Assembly (NCBI GenBank): GCA_904397835.1 | Contig: CAJFOV010000054.1 | Span: 1-52,487 of the forward strand | From: Candidatus Aristotella avistercoris | GTDB taxonomy: Bacteria; Bacillota; Clostridia; Oscillospirales; Ruminococcaceae | Direction of reading: 5' to 3' | DNA length: 52,487 bases | In this document: one piece after another, positions 8,443 to 17,045 of the stretch | Numbering within the stretch: the first letter of the stretch is position 1 | Layout of the letters: every line of letters starts with the position of its first letter | The notes under the pieces: model-generated | Database searches by the model: none | The model's input: the letters and a program-made list of their open reading frames with translations, nothing else | Told to the model about the DNA's origin: nothing | Made by a program: the position numbers and the translations under genes

Positions 8443-10278
8443 ATGAGCAGATTAAATATTGACATGCCTAGCCAGGCACAGAACGTGATGGATGGCCTCT
8501 ATCGCGATCTGGAACGGCGCCTGCAGGTGAGCCCCGTGGGAATCTGCCAGGTTGACATGGCCTCCGCTTTTATTAAGCTGTGCCATGCTCAGACTTGTGG
8601 AAAGTGCGTCCCCTGCCGCATCGGATTGGGCCAACTGTCCAAGATGGTGGAATCGGTACTGGATGGAACGGCAACCATGGAGACCCTGACGCTCATCGAA
8701 AAAACCGCTCGCGTCATTGCGGATTCCGCCGACTGCGCCATCGGCTTTGAAGCGGCACAGATGGTTCTGCGTGGCATCAAGGCCTTCCGTGCGGACTATG
8801 AGTCCCATGTGAAGACTGGACACTGCGCCTGTGGAATGGATCAGCCGGTGCCCTGTGTGGCCGCCTGCCCCGCCCACGTGGACGTGCCCGCCTATGTGGC
8901 CCTGATTCAGGAGGGCCGCAACGCCGACGCCGTGCGGGTGATCCGCAAGGACAATCCCTTCCCCTCCGCCTGCGCCTATGTGTGTGAGCATCCCTGTGAG
9001 CACCATTGCCGTCGCAACATGGTGGATGATTCCATCAACATCTGTGGCCTCAAACGCTATGCGGTGGACCATGCTGGAACCGTGCCAGCCCCCGCCAAGG
9101 CAGAGCCCACAGGCAAAAAGATCGCTGTCATCGGCGCTGGACCCAGCGGCCTGACTGCTGCATATTTCCTCTCTTTGATGGGCCACAAGGTGGTTGTTTA
9201 TGAGCAGCGGCCCAAATTGGGCGGTATGCTGCGCTATGGCATCCCCCGTTACCGCCTGCCTGCGGCGCAGCTGGATTCAGACATTGAGAATATCCTCTCC
9301 ACCGGTGTTGAAGTACATACCGGCGTCTCCGTAGGCAAGGATATCTCCATGGAGGAACTGGAGTTCTCCTACGATGCAGTGTATGTTGCCATTGGCGCCC
9401 ACACTGACAAGAAGCTGGGCATCCCCGGCGAGGATGCTGAGGGCGTTCTCTCCGCTGTACAGCTCCTGCGGGATATGGGTGAGGACCGCGCCCCTATCTT
9501 TGACGGCAAGCGGGTCTGTGTCATTGGCGGCGGCAACGTGGCAATGGATGTGGTGCGCACCTCTATCCGGTTGGGCGCCTCCTCCGTCAAATGCATGTAC
9601 CGGCGCAGAATTGACGATATGACCGCCCTTCCGGAGGAGATCGAGGAAGCCATGGCCGAGGGCTGTGACTTTGAAGTCCTGCAATCTCCCGTGAAAATTG
9701 AAACCAATGAAAAAGGGGAAGTTTGCGCTCTGTGGACTCGTCCCCAACAGATCAGCCTGGTGGGCAAGGACGGCCGTCCCCGTCCGGTGGACGCTGGCGT
9801 TGCAGATGTGCGCACCCCCTGTGACATTGTGATTGTGGCCATCGGTCAAAAGATTGTGGTGGAGCCCTTTGAAGCTGTGGGTCTGCCCAGCAACCGTGGT
9901 GTCCTAGTGGCTGACTCCGCCGGCAGAGTGACCGGCAAGGCCAAGATCTTCGCCGGCGGCGATGCTGTCACCGGTCCTGCTACGGTCATCCGCGCCATTG
10001 CAGGCGGCAAAGTGGCGGCTGCCAACATCGACGAGTTCCTGGGATACAACCATGAGATCAAGCTGGATGTCCAGGTACCTCCCGTTCACCTCAGCGCCAG
10101 CCCTGCTTGCGGCCGTGTCAACCTGAAGGCACGTCCCTCCGATGAGCGCGTGAAGGACTTTGGTCCGGTTCTGGATGGCATGAGCGATGCAGAAGCCCAG
10201 CAGGAGGCCTCCCGTTGCCTGCGCTGCGATTACTTTGGCTATGGAAACTTTAGAGGAGGGAGGACCTTCAAATGGTAA
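8443..10278 (+). CDS. NAD(P)H/FAD oxidoreductase: NuoF-type FeS domain fused to GltD-like subunit
   Basis: 611 residues. The N-terminus resembles the 4Fe-4S part of NuoF (C47, CGKCVPC at 52-58, C98) without the FMN domain. Next come the GltD FeS region (Cys at about 128-142 and 177-189), an FAD-binding GAGPSGL motif (about 231-237), an NAD(P)-binding GGGNVAMD motif and the GltD-like GDAVTG flavin motif. It likely passes electrons between a pyridine nucleotide and the hydrogenase encoded by the next gene, which overlaps it by 7 bases; this pairing resembles the glutamate-synthase-linked [FeFe] group A2 systems. Start ATG 8443 has AGGTGG 10 bases upstream; the in-frame ATG at 8407 lacks a ribosome site. 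Confidence 0.88.
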   Translation: MSRLNIDMPSQAQNVMDGLYRDLERRLQVSPVGICQVDMASAFIKLCHAQTCGKCVPCRIGLGQLSKMVESVLDGTATMETLTLIEKTARVIADSADCAIGFEAAQMVLRGIKAFRADYESHVKTGHCACGMDQPVPCVAACPAHVDVPAYVALIQEGRNADAVRVIRKDNPFPSACAYVCEHPCEHHCRRNMVDDSINICGLKRYAVDHAGTVPAPAKAEPTGKKIAVIGAGPSGLTAAYFLSLMGHKVVVYEQRPKLGGMLRYGIPRYRLPAAQLDSDIENILSTGVEVHTGVSVGKDISMEELEFSYDAVYVAIGAHTDKKLGIPGEDAEGVLSAVQLLRDMGEDRAPIFDGKRVCVIGGGNVAMDVVRTSIRLGASSVKCMYRRRIDDMTALPEEIEEAMAEGCDFEVLQSPVKIETNEKGEVCALWTRPQQISLVGKDGRPRPVDAGVADVRTPCDIVIVAIGQKIVVEPFEAVGLPSNRGVLVADSAGRVTGKAKIFAGGDAVTGPATVIRAIAGGKVAAANIDEFLGYNHEIKLDVQVPPVHLSASPACGRVNLKARPSDERVKDFGPVLDGMSDAEAQQEASRCLRCDYFGYGNFRGGRTFKW

Positions 10279-12026
10279 ATCTGACCATTAATGGTATTGC
10301 TGTTTCTGCCCCGGAGGGCACCACCATCAAAGATGCCGCCCAGATGGCGGGCATCTATGTCCCCTCCCTGTGCTATTTTAAGGACCTCAACGAGATTGGC
10401 GCCTGCCGTGTCTGTGTCGTCGAGGTGGAGGGTGAGAGCCGCCTGGTTCCCTCCTGCAACACCCCTGTCCAAGAGGGCATGGTGGTGCGCACCAATTCCC
10501 CCCGCGTACGGGAGGCCCGTCGCACCAATGTGGAGCTGATTCTTTCCCAGCACGACTGCCACTGCCCCACCTGTGTCCGTTCTGGCAACTGCAGCCTGCA
10601 GACCATTGCCAACGATCTGGGCATTGTGGAAAATCCCTATGAGACCGAGCTGCCCAAGGGCGTCTTTGCCCAGTGGAACAAGGACTTCCCCCTGATTCGG
10701 GATTCCAAGAAGTGCATCAAGTGCATGCGCTGCGTACAGGTCTGTGACAAGATCCAGTCCCTGAACATCTGGGATGTCACTGGAACCGGCGGACGCACCA
10801 CCGTGGATGTGTCCTTGAACCGGCTCATCAACGAGGCCGACTGCTCCCTGTGCGGCCAGTGCATCACTCACTGCCCTGTGGGCGCCCTGCGGGAGCGGGA
10901 CGACACCGACCGTGTTCGGGAGGCTCTGGCCGATCCCGATGTGGTCACCGTGGTGCAGATTGCCCCTGCCGTGCGTACTGCCTGGGGTGAGGGCCTGGGC
11001 CTGACCCATGAGCAGGCCACTGTGGAGCGCCTGGCTGCCTCTCTGCGCCGGGTGGGCTTCGACTATGTGTTTGACACCGTATTCTCTGCTGACCTGACCA
11101 TCATGGAGGAGGGCACCGAGTTCCTGGAGCGCTTTAAGTCCGGCGAACTCAAGGAGTTCCCCATGTTCACCTCCTGCTGCCCCGGCTGGGTTCGCTTTAT
11201 GAAGAGTCAGTATCCGGAGTATACCAAGTTCCTCTCCACCTCCAAGAGCCCGCAACAGATGTTCGGCGCCACCACCAAAACCTGGTTCGCCCAGAAGATT
11301 GGCGTGGATCCCAAGAAGATCTTCTGCCTGTCGGTGATGCCCTGCACCGCCAAAAAGTCCGAGTGCGACCTGCCTACCATGGTCAACGAGGCCTATGGCA
11401 AGGATGTGGATCTGGTGCTCACGGTGCGCGAGGTGGATCGCTTGATCCGCTCTGAGAACATCAAACCTGCTGAGCTGCCTGAGGAGCCCTGTGATTCTCC
11501 CCTGGGTGAGGGCACTGGCGCTGGCGTGATCTTCGGCGCCACCGGCGGCGTCATGGAGGCAGCACTGCGCTCCGCCTACTTCCTGGTCACCGGTAAGAAT
11601 CCTGACGCCGACGCCTTCAAGGATGTGCGTGGCTGTGAGGGCTGGAGAGAGGCCACCTTTGATATGGCAGGGATCCCTGTGCGCTGCGCTGTTGCCAGCG
11701 GCCTGGGCAACACCCGCCGTCTCATGGAGGCTCTGAAGGCCGGCAAAGTTCACTATGACTTTGTTGAGATTATGGCCTGCCCCGGCGGCTGCTCCGGCGG
11801 CGGCGGTCAGCCCATCCAGGATGGCAAGGAGATGGCCTACGTCCGCGGAGAGATCCTCTACGGTCTGGATAAGTTGGCCAATGTGCGCTTCTCTCATGAG
11901 AACACCGCTGTACAGGCCCTGTACAACGAGTATATGGAGAAGCCCCTCTCCCACCGTGCAGAGGAGCTGCTGCACACCGACCACTTTGGTTGGAGCCTTC
12001 CCCTGGCCCCCGGCAAAAAGGCTTAG
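10272..12026 (+). CDS. hydA: [FeFe] hydrogenase catalytic subunit, M3-type
   Basis: 584 residues, close to Clostridium CpI in size and domains. There is a 2Fe-2S ferredoxin domain (C34, C45, C48, C62), a His-ligated cluster (H94, C98, C101, C107), two 4Fe-4S clusters (C148-C158 and C191-C201), and the H-cluster domain with all three signatures: TSCCPGW (300-306), MPCTAKKSE (356-364) and MACPGGCSGGGGQP (from 501). All H-cluster cysteines are present, so it should be active in reversible proton reduction. It overlaps the upstream flavoprotein gene by 7 bases (GGAGG 8 bases before the ATG), implying coupled expression of an NAD(P)H-linked hydrogenase. The operon ends at the terminator at 12055. 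Maturases HydE/F/G are not in the window. Confidence 0.95.
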   Translation: MVNLTINGIAVSAPEGTTIKDAAQMAGIYVPSLCYFKDLNEIGACRVCVVEVEGESRLVPSCNTPVQEGMVVRTNSPRVREARRTNVELILSQHDCHCPTCVRSGNCSLQTIANDLGIVENPYETELPKGVFAQWNKDFPLIRDSKKCIKCMRCVQVCDKIQSLNIWDVTGTGGRTTVDVSLNRLINEADCSLCGQCITHCPVGALRERDDTDRVREALADPDVVTVVQIAPAVRTAWGEGLGLTHEQATVERLAASLRRVGFDYVFDTVFSADLTIMEEGTEFLERFKSGELKEFPMFTSCCPGWVRFMKSQYPEYTKFLSTSKSPQQMFGATTKTWFAQKIGVDPKKIFCLSVMPCTAKKSECDLPTMVNEAYGKDVDLVLTVREVDRLIRSENIKPAELPEEPCDSPLGEGTGAGVIFGATGGVMEAALRSAYFLVTGKNPDADAFKDVRGCEGWREATFDMAGIPVRCAVASGLGNTRRLMEALKAGKVHYDFVEIMACPGGCSGGGGQPIQDGKEMAYVRGEILYGLDKLANVRFSHENTAVQALYNEYMEKPLSHRAEELLHTDHFGWSLPLAPGKKA

Positions 12027-12054
12027 GATTCTTGTGCAAACAATATGAATCGGA

Positions 12055-12090
12055 AAAGGGTGTGTATTCATATGGATACACACCCTTTTT
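12055..12090. terminator. Bidirectional terminator between hydA and the flippase gene
   Basis: AAGGGTGTGTAT pairs with ATACACACCCTT across an 8-base loop. Plus strand is followed by TTTTT, minus strand by TTTTCC. It serves both convergent genes. Confidence 0.9.
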
Positions 12091-12170
12091 GATGTTTGAT
12101 CCGGAGCGTCTGGTATCGCCCCATTCTCATCTCAATACAGGGATCTTTACTCCTGTGAAAGCTGCCGCAG

Positions 12171-13721
12171 TCAGTTCCTGTCTGGTGAGAGGATACGGCG
12201 TCCCCTTGGCCTCTCTGAGCGGAAGATACTGCAAAACCAGTGGATATCCTCACCTGTGATGCAGCTGGTCAGACAGAGGAAACACATATACAGAATCAAC
12301 GTGACGGCAATGGCGGACCAGAGATTCCAAGTTGTCAGAAGCCGCCCTGCACAAAAGAGGGTTCCCCCCAAACAGAGCAGGGGCTTGAGCAGGTCGTGGA
12401 ACAGGTTTACCTCAAAGGGGCTGATGGTCACCAGGCAGCGGAAGCTCAGGACAAAATTGATCAGCTCACTGACAAAGATGGTGATGACATAGCCCTGGAT
12501 TTGACACCGAGGCACCAAAAAATAGACCAGGATCACGCACAAAAAGGAGTCGATGATGTTGTACCGCATGGAGCTCACCTGTTGATTGAGGCCCTTGAGG
12601 AGGCCATCCACCGTCATGTCCAGGTACATCACCGGCACCAGCGGAGCCAGCACCTGGATAAACCTGGTGGAATCCCCGTTGTGGTAGATGGCTTGGGACA
12701 GGTCCGCCGCATAGAGATAGAAGCAGCCCGCCACCCCCAGGCCGAAGTACAAGGTGATCCGCAGCACCCGCTGGGAGATATAGCGGATCTGACGGATATG
12801 CCCTTTGGCGTGGCACTCCGCCACCTCCGGCACCAGCAGGCTGGCCAGGGAGTTTAGGATGGAGGATGGAAAGAGCAGCACTGGCAGCACCATACCCTGG
12901 ATGACTCCGTAGGTGGCCAGGGCACTCTCATTGGAGACTCCCGCTTTCTTCAATCCTGAGGGGATGAGGAGGTGTTCAATGGTCAACAGAATGGACCTGG
13001 CCCAGGCGCCCACCGCATCCGGCACGGCAATGCGCAGCATCCGCCACACCAGACCCCGGCGCTCCCGTGGCTCCCGGGAACGGTCCGGACGGCTGTCCCT
13101 GCGGTAAAGTAGGAAGGAACATACAAAGGACAGTACATCTGACAGGCAGCTGCCCAGCACAATGGCCACACAGGCATACTCCAGCCCTCCTGGTAAAAAC
13201 CAGGTGAGCAAAAATGCCGTGGCAACCACCCGGATCAACTGTTCCGCCACCTGAACGGCAGAGTAGCGGCCCACCTTGCGCACTGCGGTAAAATATCCTC
13301 CCAGGGAGGAGGACATGGCCACACAGGGCAGGCTCACTGCCAACAGCTGCAGCGGCAGCTTGGTGCGTGTATCTCCCAGCCAGGTCTGGCTGATCCAATC
13401 CGCTCCCAGATAGAGCACCATCGCCACTGTGGAACCCACCAACAGCCCATAGAGCACACAGCGCCACATGACCGCCCGAACCTGGCCGTTGCGGCTGCTC
13501 AGCTCCTCAATGACCAGCCGGGTGGCCGCCAGACGGATGCCGGAGGATGCAAAGGTCACCGACATGCTATAAACCGACATGATAAGCTGGAACAGACCAA
13601 TGCCTGCAGATCCAATGCGGTTGGTCAGGTACACGTTGAAGGCCATCCCCACCGTGCGCATAAACAGCGCAGTCGCCGTGAGGAGCAGCGTATTCAGCAG
13701 GAGTTTTTTGACATTTTTCAT
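12171..13721 (-). CDS. SpoVB/MurJ-like MOP-superfamily flippase
   Basis: 516 residues with about 13-14 hydrophobic helices and a short basic N-terminus (MKNVKKLLLNTLLLTATALFM). The pattern and the motifs near TNRIG and GYFTAVRK match the polysaccharide-biosynthesis / stage V sporulation protein B family, which flips lipid-linked wall precursors or glycans. In Clostridia such genes often act in spore cortex synthesis, but several paralogues usually exist, so SpoVB itself is not certain. ATG at 13721 with a weak AAAGGG about 9 bases upstream. Monocistronic. Confidence 0.85.
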   Translation of the reverse strand: MKNVKKLLLNTLLLTATALFMRTVGMAFNVYLTNRIGSAGIGLFQLIMSVYSMSVTFASSGIRLAATRLVIEELSSRNGQVRAVMWRCVLYGLLVGSTVAMVLYLGADWISQTWLGDTRTKLPLQLLAVSLPCVAMSSSLGGYFTAVRKVGRYSAVQVAEQLIRVVATAFLLTWFLPGGLEYACVAIVLGSCLSDVLSFVCSFLLYRRDSRPDRSREPRERRGLVWRMLRIAVPDAVGAWARSILLTIEHLLIPSGLKKAGVSNESALATYGVIQGMVLPVLLFPSSILNSLASLLVPEVAECHAKGHIRQIRYISQRVLRITLYFGLGVAGCFYLYAADLSQAIYHNGDSTRFIQVLAPLVPVMYLDMTVDGLLKGLNQQVSSMRYNIIDSFLCVILVYFLVPRCQIQGYVITIFVSELINFVLSFRCLVTISPFEVNLFHDLLKPLLCLGGTLFCAGRLLTTWNLWSAIAVTLILYMCFLCLTSCITGEDIHWFCSIFRSERPRGRRILSPDRN

Positions 13722-14104
13722 TCTGGCACCCTTTTTCTATTTGCTGTTTCAAGTATATGTGCCATGGTTGAAAAAATAGTCGTCCTTTTTGTTCCTGCCT
13801 CACCCCTCCAAGTGGACAAAAATCTTCCTGTGCGTCAAAGGGAGGTTTCCTATTCACCTGGTAGCACTTCCCTGCGGCCGCTACGTCCCAAGGTTGATCT
13901 TCCTATCCCATGCTGATCCGCACCACCGTCCAATGCGGAGGGGTCTCCCTATCCGAAATACAACAGCGGCGCCGGACTGCATCAACCTGCAATCCGGCGC
14001 CGCACGCCACACAACACATCGACATGTGTTGGTGAAACCTGTCCCATTCGCGTCCCTGGGGCCAAGGAACATGCAATATAGAACATAAAACCCCAAGGCT
14101 CTTA
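13722..14104. other. 383-bp intergenic region with two inverted repeats
   Basis: It holds a 13-bp arm inverted repeat with one mismatch (GGCGCCGGACTGC 13968-13980 with GCAATCCGGCGCC 13989-14001) and, 15 bases on, AACACAT-CGAC-ATGTGTT. Neither is followed by a clear T-run. No gene is supported; overlapping ORFs lack ribosome sites. Confidence 0.5.
13968..14001. repeat. GC-rich inverted repeat
   Basis: Two 13-base arms with a single mismatch and an 8-base loop, about 100 bases downstream of the TM2 gene. It may end that transcript, but no T-run follows on the minus strand. Confidence 0.5.
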
Positions 14105-14431
14105 TTACCGCAGAGGAAGGCCAAGCTGATCCGTAAAGGTACCCTTGGCAATAGAAATGATATCAGCGATCCAGCCGACAAAAAATAAGCCACAGGTAAA
14201 CAGGTAGAGAACCCCCGTGCCCGCCTTCCCCACATAAAACCTGTGGACGCCATAAAACCCCAAAAAAGTACAGAGAAGCAATGCAACCTTCCTGCTCCTT
14301 TTGCTGACTTCCAGTCTGCTCACTTCGTTGACCTCAGGGGTCGTTTCTTCCTTGTTTGATACGACATATCCACAATATTCGCAGACATCGCCCTGCATTG
14401 GTGCACCGCATCCCGGACATCTCAATTGCAT
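14105..14431 (-). CDS. TM2-domain membrane protein with N-terminal zinc ribbon
   Basis: 108 residues. A rubredoxin-like zinc ribbon (C5, C8, C17, C20) is followed by a short charged linker and a TM2 domain: two membrane helices (about 49-65 and 74-98) joined by the family motif GVHRFYVGKAGTG. TM2 proteins are small membrane proteins of unclear function. ATG at 14431, AAAGGG about 8 bases upstream, and an extended -10 promoter. Confidence 0.88.
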   Translation of the reverse strand: MQLRCPGCGAPMQGDVCEYCGYVVSNKEETTPEVNEVSRLEVSKRSRKVALLLCTFLGFYGVHRFYVGKAGTGVLYLFTCGLFFVGWIADIISIAKGTFTDQLGLPLR

Positions 14432-14496
14432 ATCTGTTGCCCTTTATGTGCAATCATGGATCACCCTACGATCCTTTATCCAATTGATATAAGTTG

Positions 14497-14505
14497 ATTA
14501 TAGCA
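14497..14505 (-). promoter_or_regulatory. Extended -10 promoter of the TM2 gene
   Basis: Minus strand TGC-TATAAT (14505-14497). No convincing -35 at 16-18 bp, which is normal for extended -10 promoters. Leader of about 60 bases. Confidence 0.6.
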
Positions 14506-14536
14506 TATCTTGTAATAGATTTCCAGGTTGTTCCGG

Positions 14537-14656
14537 TCAATCCGTCCCTGATGGGCACAGACAGATAACATCATTCTGGTGTACCTGATAGGAGTTCAGC
14601 CGCACCAAAGAGGCCAGTTCCCTGTCAAAGCTCCCTCCAGTTGAGGCCATCCCCAT
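14537..14656 (-). pseudogene. Possible 39-codon ORF or gene remnant
   Basis: An open frame from an ATG at 14656 to a TGA at 14537, open upstream to a TAG at 14693. The translation contains STGGSFDRELASLVR and ends VICLCPSGTD, which reads like ordinary protein rather than frame noise. No Shine-Dalgarno is visible. It could be a relic or a small gene. The rest of 14432-14874 holds the TM2 promoter and the hairpins at 14776-14857. Confidence 0.3.
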
Positions 14657-14775
14657 TGCACTGCCCACCCTACTGCTGGCAAATCCAGTTCTCTAGCTCC
14701 CCTTCCCTATAAAAATCTCCAGATTCTTTTGAGCAATCCATAACGACAATTTTTTGATGCCAGAAATGCGCTTAC

Positions 14776-14818
14776 AAAAAGAGCGGCATATGGATTTTGT
14801 CCATATGCCGCTCGATTT
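14776..14818 (-). terminator. Terminator of the transketolase operon
   Basis: A perfect 14-bp stem, GAGCGGCATATGGA (14781-14794) with TCCATATGCCGCTC (14800-14813), is followed on the minus strand by TTTTTGT. A second hairpin (AAGGAGC 14825-14831 with GCTCCTT 14851-14857) lies between it and the stop codon. Confidence 0.9.
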
Positions 14819-14874
14819 TCTCTGAAGGAGCAACCACCGCAGGTGGAATCGCTCCTTTGGATTATTTGTGTCTG

Positions 14875-15825
14875 TTACGCCCTCTTTTTGGCCATGGCCT
14901 CCTTGGCCCGCTGGGCCAGGACTTTGGCCGTCAGGCCATAGGACTCCATGACCAGCTCCGCCTTGCCGGAGCGGCCAAACTCATCCTGTACACCGTGGCG
15001 CACCACTGGGGCCGGGCAGTTCTCCGCGACATACTCCGCCACGGCAGAACCAAGGCCGCCCAGGATGTTGTGTTCTTCGGAGGTGACAATGCAGCCTGTC
15101 TCCGCCACCGCTCTCTGCAGCAGCTCTGTATCCAAGGGCTTGATGGTGTGCATGTCAATGACCCGGGCGGAGATTCCCTCCTGGGCCAGCAGGTCCGCAG
15201 CTTTCAGGGCCTCCTGAACCATCATGCCCGTGGCCACAATGGTGACATCCTCCCCAGGGCGGAGCAGAACGCCCTTGCCCAGCTCAAACTGGTACCCGGG
15301 AATCTGGTCTGTAACGGTCTCCACCGCCAGACGGCCCAGGCGCATATAGGCCGGTCCGTCGTAGTCCAACAGGGCCTTGACCGCAGCGGTCATCTCATTG
15401 CCATCGCAGGGACACAGGACGGTCATACCGGGAATTGCCCGCATGAGGGCAAAATCTTCGATACACTGGTGAGTGGCGCCATCCTCACCCACAGAGAGGC
15501 CGCCATGGGAGCCCACCACCTTGACGTTCAGATGGGGATAAGCGATGGAGTTACGCACCTGCTCATAGGCGCGGCCTGCGGCAAACATGGCAAAGGTGCT
15601 GGCAAACACCTTTTTGCCACAGGTGGCAAGGCCCGCAGCAATACACATCATGTTGGCCTCTGCAATGCCGATGTTAAAGAAGCGCTCCGGGTACTCCTTG
15701 GCAAACTTTCCAGACATGGTGGAGCCGGACAGATCCGCATCCAAAACCACCAGATTAGGTTCTTCCTTTCCAAACTTCACCAGCGCCTGGCCATAGGCGG
15801 CGCGGGTAGCAATCTTTTCTCCCAT
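14875..15825 (-). CDS. Transketolase, C-terminal subunit
   Basis: 316 residues equivalent to the Pyr and C-terminal domains of transketolase (MGEKIATRAAYGQAL start, DADLSGST, GIAEANM with the Glu that activates the thiamine pyrimidine ring, GSHGGLSVGEDGATHQ). Together with the next upstream gene it forms a split transketolase of the non-oxidative pentose phosphate pathway. ATG at 15825 with GGAGG 9 bases upstream and only 4 bases after the partner's stop, so translation is coupled. Confidence 0.95.
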   Translation of the reverse strand: MGEKIATRAAYGQALVKFGKEEPNLVVLDADLSGSTMSGKFAKEYPERFFNIGIAEANMMCIAAGLATCGKKVFASTFAMFAAGRAYEQVRNSIAYPHLNVKVVGSHGGLSVGEDGATHQCIEDFALMRAIPGMTVLCPCDGNEMTAAVKALLDYDGPAYMRLGRLAVETVTDQIPGYQFELGKGVLLRPGEDVTIVATGMMVQEALKAADLLAQEGISARVIDMHTIKPLDTELLQRAVAETGCIVTSEEHNILGGLGSAVAEYVAENCPAPVVRHGVQDEFGRSGKAELVMESYGLTAKVLAQRAKEAMAKKRA

Positions 15826-15829
15826 ATCG

Positions 15830-16672
15830 TTAGCCCTCCAGACGGTGTAAGGTTTCCAACAGCTCTGCTCTTGCCACCTGGTACTGCTCCCCATTGGGCG
15901 CCTTCCCATGCCAGCCGGCGTTGTTCTCCATAAAGGAGACACCCTTGCCCTTGACGGTGGCGGCCAGGATCACGGTGGGCTTGCCCTTGCAGGCTGCAGC
16001 CGCATCCAGCGCATCGGAGATGGCAACCAAATCGTGGCCATCACATTTGATCACATTCCAGCCAAAGGCGGCCCACTTTTCATCCAACGGCTCAGAGGGC
16101 ATGACGTCAGCGGTAGCTCCATCGATCTGCAGGCCGTTGACATCCACAATGCCACAGAGGTTGTCCAGATGGAATTTGGCCGCGGCCATGGCGGCCTCCC
16201 AGATCTGGCCCTCCTCAATCTCGCCATCCCCCATGAGGGCATAGACCCGGTAAGTCTTTTGATCCAGCTTGCCAGCCATGGCCATACCCACGGCACAGGA
16301 CAGGCCCTGCCCCAGGGAACCGGTGGACATATCCACCCCCTTGACATGGTGCATCTCAGCATGGCCGGACATGTGCCCATCAATGCTCCGGAACAGCTTG
16401 AGGTCCTCCACCGGGAAGAAACCCCGTAGCGCCAGTGTGGGATACAGTGCAGGGGTGCAGTGCCCCTTGGAGAGCACAAAGCGATCCCGGTCGGGGTCAC
16501 TGGGATTCTTGGGATCCACATTCATCTTGTCAAAGTACAGGACCGTCAACAGGTCCGTGGCCGACAGGGAGCCTCCAATGTGACCAGAGGCCGCTCCATA
16601 GACCGCATCCAAGGCACTCAGGCGAATTTTAGCCGCTGTGACAGCCAGCTCCTTCGCACGCGCTTGATTCAT
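15830..16672 (-). CDS. Transketolase, N-terminal subunit
   Basis: 280 residues with the thiamine-diphosphate-binding half: GHIGGSLSATDLLTVLY, LSKGHCTPALY, GSLGQGLS, and the ThDP/Mg motif GDGEIEEGQIWEAAM continuing to the Asn of VDVNGLQIDG. Split transketolases are common in Clostridia and archaea and work as heterotetramers transferring two-carbon ketol units. ATG 16672 is chosen because AAAGGG lies upstream and the family's N-terminus begins here; a longer frame to 16729 has no ribosome site. Confidence 0.95.
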   Translation of the reverse strand: MNQARAKELAVTAAKIRLSALDAVYGAASGHIGGSLSATDLLTVLYFDKMNVDPKNPSDPDRDRFVLSKGHCTPALYPTLALRGFFPVEDLKLFRSIDGHMSGHAEMHHVKGVDMSTGSLGQGLSCAVGMAMAGKLDQKTYRVYALMGDGEIEEGQIWEAAMAAAKFHLDNLCGIVDVNGLQIDGATADVMPSEPLDEKWAAFGWNVIKCDGHDLVAISDALDAAAACKGKPTVILAATVKGKGVSFMENNAGWHGKAPNGEQYQVARAELLETLHRLEG

Positions 16673-16807
16673 AGATTGCCCACCCTTTCCTTTGCCTTCC
16701 ACCCTTGGAACAGGGGTCCGCATCCCCAAATTCCATCCATTGGGAAGGCCACATCGATTGTAGAACGGACGCTGCTGCTGTCGAAAAACGGCAGCATTCC
16801 CTCAAAT

Positions 16808-16836
16808 ATTGTAATACACCTTGCATCATCTGTCAA
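16808..16836 (-). promoter_or_regulatory. Near-consensus SigA promoter of the transketolase operon
   Basis: Minus strand -35 TTGACA (16831-16836), 17-bp spacer, -10 TACAAT (16808-16813). The leader to the ATG at 16672 is about 130 bases. Confidence 0.9.
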
Positions 16837-16995
16837 ATAAAAGGTCAATTTTTTAGCACTGTCGCCTATTTTTTGCGGTTCATCCCCTGTGCATCACTCT
16901 GATCCATTCCCATATGGTGTTCAAGGGATAGGAAGGCACCTGGGTGATCAATTGACCGGGATTTGGAGGCGCTCCCCCTGACCTTTTCACAAGAT

Positions 16996-17033
16996 TCAAA
17001 AAGGCGGAGAGGCCCAATGGGTCTCTCCGCCTT
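16996..17033 (-). terminator. Terminator of the V-type ATPase operon
   Basis: AAGGCGGAGA pairs with TCTCCGCCTT around an inner stem of CCC/GGG (17001-17033). The minus strand continues with T residues. It lies 13 bases past the subunit D stop. Confidence 0.9.
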
Positions 17034-17045
17034 GTGCGGCAATCG

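Larger units (their letters stand above)
16673..17045. other. Intergenic region upstream of the transketolase operon
   Basis: It contains the transketolase promoter, its 130-base leader and the ATPase operon terminator. The leader has no obvious riboswitch. The remaining sequence holds nothing I can name. Confidence 0.6.

Noticed and set aside
10239-12083. 614-codon minus-strand frame opposite hydA
   Set aside because: Shadow of a GC-rich gene; no ribosome site, and the plus-strand frame has all H-cluster motifs.
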